Origin: JBNRMW01 sp050309795
GTDB taxonomy: Bacteria; Bacillota_I; Bacilli_A; Erysipelotrichales; Erysipelotrichaceae
DNA length: 45,475 nucleotides
Assembly: GCA_050309795.1 (NCBI GenBank)
Contig: JBNRMW010000020.1
Span: forward strand, 1 to 45,475
Direction of reading: 5' to 3'
Below, in pieces: positions 1-7,674 of the stretch (positions are counted from its first letter, which is position 1; each line of letters opens with the position of its first letter). The notes under the pieces were generated by a model that ran no database searches, was not told where the DNA came from, and was given only the letters and a program-made list of their open reading frames with translations. Both the position numbers and the translations under genes were made by a program.

Positions 1-2
1 AA

Positions 3-92
3 TTAGGTGGGCATATTTGGTGGTATAACAATGAGAGATTACACTCATCACTAGGGTACAAATCACCCGTCTCATATGCCCAATCAATGTAA
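3..92 (+). mobile_element. IS3-family transposase (OrfB), C-terminal end only
   Basis: An open frame enters from the left edge and ends with TAA at 90-92. It encodes about 29 residues including WWYNNERLHSSLGYKSPV, which matches the conserved end of IS3-family (IS150-like) OrfB DDE integrases, where an 'YNNERxHxxLGYxSPxxY' block closes the catalytic domain. The rest of the element lies outside the window. Downstream of the stop, 93-127 is AT-rich and contains GTGTTGACATTCCA, which looks like the terminal inverted repeat of such elements. I place the IS end near 127 because it finishes in CA and because uvsE-like coding starts just after it. The family call is from motif recognition; the exact IS end is inferred. 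Confidence 0.8.
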
Positions 93-127
93 CTATAAAA
101 AATGTCCGTTAAAGTGTTGACATTCCA

Positions 128-1272
128 AACAGACAATTGATTATAATATTGAACATAACAACAAGATGTTTCGTATTTCATCATCATTGATTCCTTTTGG
201 TTCAAGCGAGTTGAACAGTTTAGACTGGTCGTATGAATTTAAAGAACAGTTTGAAAGAATGAGAATAAAAATAAGAGATAATGATATCCGAGTCTCTGTC
301 CATCCTGGACAATATACAGTTATCAATTCAAAAAATCCAAGTGTAGTTAAAAGTTCAATTGAGGAACTACGCTACCATGCGAAGATACTGGATCTTTTAG
401 CTACAGATTCAACTAGTAAGATGATTCTTCATGTTGGTGGAATATATGATGATAAAGCTGCAGCAATCGATCGCTTTGTCGATGTTTACAACAATATGCT
501 TGATGAGGGTATAAAAAAATACTTAGTTATTGAGAATGATGATCGTTTGTATACAGTGGCTGATGTATTGGAGATTTCTGATAGAATATCGATACCAGTA
601 GTTTTTGATAATCTTCATCATGAAGTTAATATATCACTTGAAAACATGAGAGTGCAAGACATGATGAAGAGGGTAGTTTCTACATGGAAGTTACAGGATG
701 GCAGACCTAAAGCTCATTATAGTCAGCAAGCGCTAGGGAAGCGATCAGGAGCACACTCAGAAACGATAGACTTACAAAGATTTGCTTTAGATTATATTCA
801 GTACTACGAACATGCACAAGTTGATATTATGCTGGAAGTGAAAGACAAGAATCGCTCTTTTGTCAAAGTTGACCAATTATTTAATCCATCGGTTTCAGCA
901 ATTGAACGTGAGTGGGCACGTTACAAGTACTGGATAATGGCAAGATCACAAAAAACATACAATGATTTGCGCACCTTGTTTAAAGATAGCAAATCAATAG
1001 ACTTGATAAATTTCTATAATGTGATTGATAGTCTGCAGAGCGAAGAATATGGGACGACTGGGAGTCGGGTTAATGCTTTCCAACATGTTTGGGGTTATTT
1101 CAAAAAAACATCATCAGTTTCAGAAAAAGATAAGTTCATGAAGTTAATTAATGATTTTGAAAATGGTAAAAAGAATCATAAAGAGATTTATCGCTATTTG
1201 TATAAGCTATCTGACAAGTATGATACTTCTTATCTGATAGATAGCTATTTCTTTGATGATATAAAATTGTAG
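128..1272 (+). pseudogene. uvsE: UV damage endonuclease UvsE with C-terminal DUF1722 domain, 5' truncated
   Basis: UvsE/UvdE is a TIM-barrel, metal-dependent endonuclease that nicks DNA 5' of UV photoproducts. From the first in-frame ATG (166) the frame gives 368 residues: FRISSSLIPF at 2-11, VHPGQYTV near 45-52, HVGG at 89-92, ENDDR at 123-127 and VVFDNLHH near 145-152, all characteristic of the family. In-frame uvsE-like codons continue upstream of the ATG to about 128 and then meet the IS3 remnant. The usual N-terminal strand of about 60-70 residues is therefore missing and no ribosome-binding site is evident. Residues about 252-350 (YKYWIMARSQ, then NAFQHVWGYFKK) look like DUF1722, the domain of E. 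coli YbgA, which is encoded beside photolyase. A truncated product is unlikely to be active because the first barrel strand carries active-site residues in this family. Confidence 0.82.
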
Positions 1273-1283
1273 AAGAGACTAAA

Positions 1284-1832
1284 ATGTATTTAGCTTTAAA
1301 AGAAATTAAGAAAGAAAAACTGAGATTTATAATGATTATAGTAGTAACGGCACTTATTGCTTACCTTATTTACTTTTTAGCATCACTTGCCTTTGGGCTT
1401 GCCCAGCTTAATCGAACTGCTGTGGATTATTGGGAAGCAGGAGGAGTAATAATATCTAAATCATCCAATGAGAGTATTTATAGTTCTTCTATAGATTTAA
1501 ATAAACTTGATGAACTCTCACTTAATGTTGAGGATGGAATAAATGTTGCCAGTACTACTGTTTATATTAAAGATGAAGAAGCAGATACACCAACAGATCT
1601 AGTATTTATTGGTTATGACCTTAATAGTGATAGAATAACTGCACCAGTTATAGAGGGTAGAGTAATTAACTCAGAAAATGAGATAATGATTTCTTCTAAT
1701 ATAAAAGATGATTTGGATATCCAACTTGATGAAACTATCATAGTTGTGAGAACAGGAAGACAGTTTAAAGTAGTAGGCTTCACTCAAAATTCCAACTATA
1801 ATACGGTTCCTGTTGCATATGTAAGTAAGTAA
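1284..1832 (+). pseudogene. FtsX-like ABC transporter permease, N-terminal fragment
   Basis: The 182-residue frame starts MYLALKEIKKEKLRF and continues with one long hydrophobic segment (about residues 15-40). A periplasmic-type MacB_PCD-like region follows (about 45-178), containing VIEGRVINSENEIMISSNI and TNSNYNTVP-like text near the end. FtsX/MacB permeases normally continue with three more membrane helices (350-400 residues in total). Here the frame ends abruptly at TAA 1830-1832, immediately before a convergent broken gene, so the 3' half is lost at a rearrangement junction. No partner ATPase gene is present. The start codon sits 11 bases after the uvsE stop, with a weak GAAGAG upstream. 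Confidence 0.7.
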
Positions 1833-2540
1833 AGTGTATCATATCCCCTCTATCGTCTTTTTTATACTCAAGAGATTTTGGAGTTTGATCCTTGTCTTTT
1901 AAAGCCAAGTCCAAGTCAACCTGACCAAAATATTCTTCCAAAATCTCTTGGGTATCATAACCCGGCCTTAAAATCTTTACAGGTGACACGCTTAAATCTA
2001 AAGCCGTTGATTCTATCCCTATTTTAGAGTCTCCACCATCTAAAATAGCCTCTATCCTACCGTCCATATCTGCTAAGACTGCCTTGGCACTTGTTGGTGA
2101 TGGCCTACCAGATATACTTGCAGATGGGGCAGCTAAGGGAGATGCCACCAAGCTTATAAGGTCCCTAGTAAGTTTTTTATCCGGCATCCTTATAGCAACC
2201 GTATCAAGGCCTGCACTCACTTCATCTGGTATTAGAGAGCTTTTTTTCTAGATAAATGTTAGGGGACCTGGCCATAATTTAGATAAAATATCTGCATACT
2301 TTTGATTAAATTCTTCTACCAGGTTATAAATTTGATTTATTTCAGAAATATGTAAAATCAAAGGATTATCCATAGGCCTCTTTTTAGCATCAAGTATTTT
2401 TTTACGGCTTCTGGATTCAATCCATCTGCAGCTAGACCATAAACTGTTTCTGTAGGTATAGCTACCAGACCACCTGCCTTCAAAATTTCTGCTAATTCTT
2501 TTAACTTATCATCTTTTGGGTTGTAAACTTTAGTTTCCAT
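1833..2540 (-). pseudogene. Threonylcarbamoyl-AMP synthase (Sua5/YrdC/TsaC), broken
   Basis: Sua5/TsaC makes threonylcarbamoyl-adenylate for the t6A37 modification of ANN-decoding tRNAs. Reading leftward from ATG 2540, the protein begins with the YrdC signature LKAGGLVAIPTETVYGLAAD. Frame is then lost in an A7 run (plus-strand T7 at 2397-2403): one missing A would restore KKILDAKKRPMDNPLILHIS. A second lesion is an in-frame TAG near 2249-2251, after PGPLTFI and before KKSSLIPDEVSAG. The C-terminal linker and Sua5 region (VKILRPG, then a VDLDLALKD-like stretch) continues to about 1872. It then diverges where the MKYxHYAP motif should be, at the junction with the permease fragment. With two lesions and a lost 3' end this copy cannot be functional. 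The reaction is normally essential, so another copy should exist in the genome. Confidence 0.8.
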
Positions 2541-2546
2541 ATCTTC

Positions 2547-3527
2547 CTACTTATCAATATCATCTAAGACACTTTCATCTTCTATCTTTTTAAATTTATC
2601 TTTTTCTAGTAAATAGCTAGGGTCAACATGGATACTCATATCTATTCCCAACTTTTCTCTTATTTCATTTTCAACTTCATTTACTATGCCATGCATAGAG
2701 TAAACATCAATATTTGCTGGCACTTCCATATGGGAAGAACCAAACATTCTTCCTTTTCCATATTCATGGATATCTATTTTATGCACACCTCTGACATATT
2801 TTTTGCTTAAAATAAGGTCCTCTATTTCTTCTATAATCTTGTCATCTACCTTTTTACCCAACAAGACATTTCCGATTTCTGTAAATATTTCTATGCCCGA
2901 TTTTATGATGATCAAGGATATCAAAAGACCCACTATACCATCTAGGTTGATTTTTAATAAAGGGGTCAATAGGCTAGAAATAAGTACCATGGATGTGGCT
3001 AGGACATCATTGATCGAGTCCCTGGCTACTGACTTGTTAAGCAAGGAATCACTTAATTTATAGACCTTATTATTAAATAGGTACATATAAAATTTCAGCC
3101 CTATAGATATAATAAGAATGATTATTGTAAAAATACTTGTGTTTATATCCTTAGGATTTATTATATTTTTTACAGAGTTTATTAGTAATTCAAAACCTAC
3201 TAGTAGAACAAACAATCCAATAATCATCGAGGCTATATACTCACTCCTTCCATGGCCGTATGGATGGTCATGGTCTGCAGGCTTCGCTGCAAATTTCGCA
3301 CCCAAAATAGTCACAACTGAGCTCAAGCTATCAGTCAAGTTGTTGATAGCATCAGAAATGATGGCTATAGATGAGGCTAGCAATCCTATACTAATCTTCA
3401 TTAAAAATAGGACTATGTTAATGGCCAATGACAGGTATCCCGATATCTTTATTAAATTATCTCTATTTCTTTTTTTCGAGAAATCTCTTGAGCCAATTAA
3501 CTTATCTATTAGTAAATTTAACATCAT
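2547..3527 (-). CDS. Cation diffusion facilitator (CDF) transporter
   Basis: This 326-residue inner-membrane protein should export divalent metal (Zn, Mn, Fe or Co) in exchange for protons. It has about six hydrophobic helices. CDF hallmarks are SDAINNLTD at 58-66 (helix 2), the loop motif HPYGHGR at 88-94, and DSINDV with acidic D170 and D174 in helix 5, followed by a cytoplasmic C-terminal domain with VRGVHKIDIHEYG. A DxxxD pattern in helix 5 is more often seen in Mn/Fe-type than Zn-type members, so the metal is uncertain. Its start overlaps the end of the HAD phosphatase gene by 26 bases, so the two are probably co-transcribed. It is intact, unlike the genes to its left. Confidence 0.88.
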   Translation of the reverse strand: MMLNLLIDKLIGSRDFSKKRNRDNLIKISGYLSLAINIVLFLMKISIGLLASSIAIISDAINNLTDSLSSVVTILGAKFAAKPADHDHPYGHGRSEYIASMIIGLFVLLVGFELLINSVKNIINPKDINTSIFTIIILIISIGLKFYMYLFNNKVYKLSDSLLNKSVARDSINDVLATSMVLISSLLTPLLKINLDGIVGLLISLIIIKSGIEIFTEIGNVLLGKKVDDKIIEEIEDLILSKKYVRGVHKIDIHEYGKGRMFGSSHMEVPANIDVYSMHGIVNEVENEIREKLGIDMSIHVDPSYLLEKDKFKKIEDESVLDDIDK

Positions 3528-4197
3528 AGCCTCTTAATTTATCAATTACTTCCCTTGCTTCTTCTGCTGTATCTACCAAATAATCAGGACTTAAATTTTC
3601 TAAAAACTCACGACTTCTAAAGCCCCAGCTTACTGCTAAGGAAACTACTCCAGCATTTTTGGAAGTTTCTACGTCGACATCACTATCTCCCACATAAACA
3701 ACCTGGTCCTTATCCATGTCAAACATTTCAACTATGGAATTTAATACTTGTGGGTGAGGCTTTGAAGGAACTCCAACTTTTTGCCCTTCTATATAGTCAA
3801 AAAGACCTTCTTCAAAGATATCTGCCATTAAAGGTTTTAATACCTTGTCAGGCTTGTTGGAATATGCAGCAACTAGGTAGTTATTTTCCTTTAGGTATCT
3901 TACAAGATCTTCTAATCCTGGATATATCTTTGTAAGATATGAAGGGTTTGCATTGTATCTTTTTGTGTACTCTTGTAAGACTTCTTCAATCTTTTCCTTA
4001 TTGTCATAGTCTTTTTCATGATATTGAATAGATTTTTCAATTAAATAATATGAACCATATCCCAATATACTTAACATGTATTTTGCGTCATTTATTTCTT
4101 TAAAACCATAGTCAACCAAGGTATCATTTACATGGTAAGTTATAGTATCTAAGGTATCTAACAGTGTTCCATCTACATCAAAAGCTATTAATTTCAT
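3502..4197 (-). CDS. HAD-family phosphatase, phosphoglycolate phosphatase-like
   Basis: This is a 231-residue HAD subfamily IA hydrolase, a cytosolic phosphomonoesterase that works through a phospho-aspartate. Motif I is FDVDGTLLDT with nucleophile D7 and acid/base D9. A helical cap covers about 15-85. Motif II is YSNKP at 112-116, motif III lysine is in SKPHP near 146, and motif IV is GDSDVD at 170-175. The family includes Gph and PpaX, but substrate cannot be read from sequence. AGAGGG lies about 6 bases before the ATG. It is the first gene of a two-gene unit with the CDF transporter. Confidence 0.88.
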   Translation of the reverse strand: MKLIAFDVDGTLLDTLDTITYHVNDTLVDYGFKEINDAKYMLSILGYGSYYLIEKSIQYHEKDYDNKEKIEEVLQEYTKRYNANPSYLTKIYPGLEDLVRYLKENNYLVAAYSNKPDKVLKPLMADIFEEGLFDYIEGQKVGVPSKPHPQVLNSIVEMFDMDKDQVVYVGDSDVDVETSKNAGVVSLAVSWGFRSREFLENLSPDYLVDTAEEAREVIDKLRGYDVKFTNR

Positions 4198-4288
4198 TTT
4201 TTACCCTCTTTTTATACTTAAAATCTCATTTAAATTACACCTTATTGTATCATATAAACAAAAATAAATTGCTGGATATTGATTTATT

Positions 4289-4316
4289 GGTAGTGTCAAT
4301 AGTTTTGTGTAAACTC
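4289..4316 (+). repeat. Possible solo terminal inverted repeat of an IS256-family element
   Basis: The stretch beginning GGTAGTGTCAAT and ending TTTTGTGTAAACTC resembles the terminal repeats of IS256-family insertion sequences of low-GC Gram-positives (GG...GTGTCAAT...TTTGTGTAAA). No transposase and no second copy of the repeat are visible nearby, so this would be a remnant. The call is from memory of the family and is tentative. Confidence 0.35.
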
Positions 4317-4371
4317 ATCTTTGTTCATTAGTTGAGTATGGGTTAATTTTTTGGATATTGAAGATCAAACA

Positions 4372-4596
4372 TTAAACCTCAAATGCTTTTAAAATTAAAT
4401 AATTGCTCGTGATATTATATAAACCCAATACAATGAGTGCAGAGCCGAACAGATTGGAAACTTCTTTGCGTTGATAATTCGTGAGGGAACTTAATACCTT
4501 TTGGCTCATACCAGCTACCCAAGAGAGCCGCTTACTAAGGATTAAAATTTAATCCATGGTGAAAGGAATAATTCCTAAAAGCAGTAAATACTTCAT
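4372..4596 (-). pseudogene. Small two-helix membrane protein gene interrupted by TAA
   Basis: Reading leftward from ATG 4596 after a very strong GGAGG (7 bases upstream), the frame gives MKYLLLLGIIPFTMD. It then meets TAA at 4549-4551 and continues coherently in the same frame for 58 more codons to TAA at 4372-4374. The downstream part includes SWVAGMSQKVLSSL, a positively charged NYQRKE stretch and a hydrophobic helix LFGSALIVLGLY. If the stop were a sense codon, the product would be 74 residues with one hydrophobic segment at each end of a basic loop. I do not recognise the family. The downstream portion has its own ATG (4509) and could be expressed as a 45-residue peptide. The leader resembles that of the small ORF at 39583-39690. 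Confidence 0.5.
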
Positions 4597-5025
4597 TAAA
4601 TCAACCTCCAGTCTCTAACCTTATATTAACACAGCAGTATCACTATGTATTCGATAGACGGTCTTACTTAGCGAAGTATATTGATGAAAATTTACATCAA
4701 ATAATGAAAAACAAATCAAGAATGTTCTGAGAATGTAAATCAATTGTAATTTCTTTTCAATGCGTTAAAATAACTACGTACAACTGAAACTAAAAAATAA
4801 AGTAAGTTGTATTGAATAACATCCAGAATTGCAGGAACCAATATCAACCTCTAGACCAACATCTAGCCGGTTAAATATAAAATATTTGATTAAATCATGA
4901 TACAACCATGGAAACGGTGCAAAACTATACCTTCTAATAATAGAAGGACGATGGAGCCACCGTTAAATCATTTTTATAGTATACCTGCCTTCTGTCAAAA
5001 CAATGATGAGATAGGAGAATAGATC
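4597..5025. other. Intergenic region upstream of the peptide ABC operon
   Basis: About 430 bases without a credible gene. Near the right end are two inverted repeats: CCTTCTAATAATAGAAGG (about 4930-4947) nested inside ACGGTG/CACCGT arms (about 4915-4963). They could form a structured leader for the ABC operon. No T-run follows, so a terminator is not supported. The rest is AT-rich and unremarkable. Confidence 0.4.
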
Positions 5026-6507
5026 ATGTCCGAAAGACCATTATTGAGGGTGGAACATTTACAGAAATATTTCCCAATAAAAAAGAAAAGTATCTTCCAA
5101 AGAGAAGTGGAATATGTTCGTGCCAATAAAGACATTACCTTAGAAATTTTCAAAGGCGAGACGCTCGGTTTAGTTGGCGAATCAGGTTGTGGAAAATCAA
5201 CTTTTGGTCGAACCTTAATACAACTATATAACCAAACAGGCGGGGTTAGTCTTTACTATGGAGAAACTATTGAAGAATTAATGCCGCAATACGTTAAGAC
5301 CGTTTACCAAGCCATCCCCAAGCAATTTAAAAATTACGATCGAGATCTAGCAGCATTAGCGTCGTTTCAAGCGGAAATTGATCAATTAGATGATGCAGCA
5401 AATCCCAAAGTAGAAGCGTTTCGAAAAATGCGTGTCAAGTTTGAAGAAAACTATGGCAACATAGTTCGTTTGGCAGGGGGGTTATTAGTAGCAGATGATT
5501 TGAATGAAGTCGAAAATCTTCTAACAGATAAATATTTAAAAGGAGCCGCCGTTGCGTCACTTTTAAAGAAAATAGATTTTGAAAAACATCGCTTAAGTGT
5601 GCACAACCAAGCCATTGAAAGCTCACCAAAAATTGCTGAAATGCAAGCCGAACTGAGCATCAAAGAACAAGCATTAGACAAGATAAACGAAAAAGTTGAT
5701 TCGTTTAAAGAAAAGTTGAAACAACATCCTCGCTTTGAGGAATTTGAATCCCAATTAGATGAGGGAATTGACCTAAGTTCACTAACGAAACAAGAAATGC
5801 GTCTATTAAGACGGGACTTACAGATTATTTTCCAAGATCCGTATTCTTCGTTAAATCCAAGATTAACGGTTGGTAGTATTATCGGAGAAGGCTTACTCGC
5901 TCATGGATTATTTGATAATGCGCATTCTCAAGAGTTCAATGAATATATTATTAATATCATGGAAAAATGTGGATTAGAAGCAGAGCATATTCACCGCTAT
6001 CCACACCAGTTTTCTGGGGGTCAACGACAACGGATTGGAATTGCTCGGGCTTTGGCATTGAACCCGAAATTTATCGTTTGTGACGAAGCCGTTAGTGCTT
6101 TGGACGTTTCGATTCAATCGATGATTATCAACTTATTACAAGATTTAAAGGAAGAACATAATTTAACGTATTTGTTCATTACTCATGATCTTGGGGTTGT
6201 CCGTTATATTAGCGAGCGCATTGGTGTCATGTATTTTGGTAATTTAGTTGAATTGGCTCCAGCTGAAGAAATTTTTACGAATCCTCAACATCCATATACG
6301 CGGGAATTGCTCAATGCCATTCCTAAGATGCGCCGTCCTGGTCAGGTGATTGAATCTTTCCCATTACATATTGAAAACGACGTTTATGACTTTAGTTATA
6401 AAGAAACCGGGGAAGCTGATAAGGATTGGTACGAAGTGTCACCAAACCATTTTGTGGCTTGTAACTTGAAAAAACCTGAACAACACCGAAAGGAGTTATC
6501 CGCATGA
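5026..6507 (+). CDS. Oligopeptide-type ABC transporter ATPase (OppF/AppF-like) with large insertion
   Basis: This is a peptide/nickel-class ABC ATPase that would energise uptake together with membrane permeases. The nucleotide-binding parts are complete: Walker A GESGCGKST at 51-59, Q-loop IFQDPYSSLNP from 268, signature FSGGQRQR at 329-336, Walker B FIVCDE at 349-354, the switch His in ITHDLG near 386, and the C-terminal oligo_HPY-type region NPQHPYTRELL. It is 493 residues, whereas OppF proteins are about 310-330. An extra 170-190 residues (about 80-255), lysine/glutamate-rich and likely coiled coil, lie between Walker A and the Q-loop. GGAGAA precedes the ATG. The stop overlaps the next gene by ATGA. 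No permease or binding-protein genes are adjacent, so the complex is completed elsewhere. Confidence 0.88.
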   Translation: MSERPLLRVEHLQKYFPIKKKSIFQREVEYVRANKDITLEIFKGETLGLVGESGCGKSTFGRTLIQLYNQTGGVSLYYGETIEELMPQYVKTVYQAIPKQFKNYDRDLAALASFQAEIDQLDDAANPKVEAFRKMRVKFEENYGNIVRLAGGLLVADDLNEVENLLTDKYLKGAAVASLLKKIDFEKHRLSVHNQAIESSPKIAEMQAELSIKEQALDKINEKVDSFKEKLKQHPRFEEFESQLDEGIDLSSLTKQEMRLLRRDLQIIFQDPYSSLNPRLTVGSIIGEGLLAHGLFDNAHSQEFNEYIINIMEKCGLEAEHIHRYPHQFSGGQRQRIGIARALALNPKFIVCDEAVSALDVSIQSMIINLLQDLKEEHNLTYLFITHDLGVVRYISERIGVMYFGNLVELAPAEEIFTNPQHPYTRELLNAIPKMRRPGQVIESFPLHIENDVYDFSYKETGEADKDWYEVSPNHFVACNLKKPEQHRKELSA

Positions 6508-7445
6508 GTTTACTAGAAATCAATAATTTACATACCTATTTTGATACTCGTAGAGGAATTGTAAAAGCCGTGAATGGTATCTCCTTTAAAGTTGAAAAAG
6601 GAAAAACCTTAGGGGTCGTTGGTGAAAGTGGATCTGGAAAAAGCCAAACAGCGATGAGTATTCTTCGACTCTTCGAACATAATCAACGTATTGTTGAAGG
6701 TGAAATAAAATTTAAGGGGGAAGTCCTCAGCGATATGTCCGAAAAAGACCTCCAAAAGATAAGAGGAAAGGAAATCTCAATGATTTTCCAAGAACCGATG
6801 ACAAGTCTCAATCCTTTACATACAGTTGAACGTCAAATAAATGAGGTTTTGATGCTACATCAAGGAATGAATCAAAAAGAGGGAAGTGCTCGCTCACGAG
6901 AAATGCTCGAAGCGGTGCATATTTCAAACCCAGATACAGTAATGAAACAGTATCCATTTCAATTGTCCGGAGGGATGTCCCAAAGGGTCATGATTGCGAT
7001 GGCCTTGGCCTGTAATCCCGACTTGTTGATCGCAGATGAGCCAACGACGGCGTTGGATGTCATTATTCAAGCAGAAATATTGAAATTGATGAATGAGTTA
7101 AAAAATGATTTCCATACATCCATCATGTTTATTACCCACGATTTAGGCGTCATATCCGAAATGGCAGACGATGTCATAGTAATGCATCGTGGGAAAATTG
7201 TGGAATCTGGTTCTTTGTATTCAATCTTTGATTATCCAACGCATCCATATACGAAACGTTTGATGGCAGCTTTTTTGAAAACAGATATCTCCTCTCGAAA
7301 GGACGATAGAGAAACGGAAGAAGATCTCTTCTCTGCTGAGAATGAACGCTTTGATTTTAAAAACTTCCGCGAAAACAATGAAGCTGACGGAGATTGGTAT
7401 GAGGTTGATCCGGGCCACTTTGTCGCTTGTCGCTTAAAAAAATAG
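6504..7445 (+). CDS. Oligopeptide-type ABC transporter ATPase (OppD/DppD-like)
   Basis: A 313-residue partner ATPase of normal length. Walker A is GESGSGKSQ at 40-48, Q-loop IFQEPMTSLNP from 95, signature LSGGMSQR at 154-161, Walker B LLIADE at 174-179, D-loop TALD, and the switch His in ITHDLG. The C-terminal part has the YPTHPYTKRL motif of the oligopeptide/dipeptide subfamily. Its last residues (DWYEVDPGHFVACRLKK) closely resemble those of the preceding protein (DWYEVSPNHFVAC), supporting a matched heterodimeric pair. It is translationally coupled to the upstream gene by a 4-base overlap and followed directly by an intrinsic terminator, so the operon is just these two ATPases. Confidence 0.9.
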   Translation: MSLLEINNLHTYFDTRRGIVKAVNGISFKVEKGKTLGVVGESGSGKSQTAMSILRLFEHNQRIVEGEIKFKGEVLSDMSEKDLQKIRGKEISMIFQEPMTSLNPLHTVERQINEVLMLHQGMNQKEGSARSREMLEAVHISNPDTVMKQYPFQLSGGMSQRVMIAMALACNPDLLIADEPTTALDVIIQAEILKLMNELKNDFHTSIMFITHDLGVISEMADDVIVMHRGKIVESGSLYSIFDYPTHPYTKRLMAAFLKTDISSRKDDRETEEDLFSAENERFDFKNFRENNEADGDWYEVDPGHFVACRLKK

Positions 7446-7464
7446 AGAAAAAAATGAATTTTTT

Positions 7465-7492
7465 AAGGAAGAGCTGGTGCTCTTCCTTTTTC
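7465..7492 (+). terminator. Intrinsic terminator of the ABC ATPase operon
   Basis: A 10-bp perfect stem AAGGAAGAGC / GCTCTTCCTT with loop TGGT is followed by a T-rich tract, about 20 bases after the second ATPase stop. Confidence 0.9.
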
Positions 7493-7648
7493 TATCATAT
7501 ACAACGTTAGTTCGCTATTAATCAAGAATTGAAGATTGATATTAAAATATTCTGATGTGATTGAATAAGGTTTGATATCGATTGTTGCAAAGGAACATCT
7601 TTTTAAATAAATGTCAAAAGATTGATATTGGTAAATGAATTGAAAATA

Positions 7649-7672
7649 AAAAAGCGATTATTCGCTTTTTGT
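7649..7672 (-). terminator. Hairpin terminator downstream of the reductase pseudogene
   Basis: Stem AAAAAGCGA / TCGCTTTTT with a four-base loop. A/T tails on both sides let it act in either direction. It lies just beyond the TGA (7675-7677) that ends the extended reductase frame, which supports that position as the true ancestral gene end. Confidence 0.75.
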
Positions 7673-7674
7673 TA

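Noticed and set aside
2628..3537. Plus-strand frames across the CDF transporter gene
   Set aside because: They are antisense to an intact, motif-complete transporter and show no family signature.
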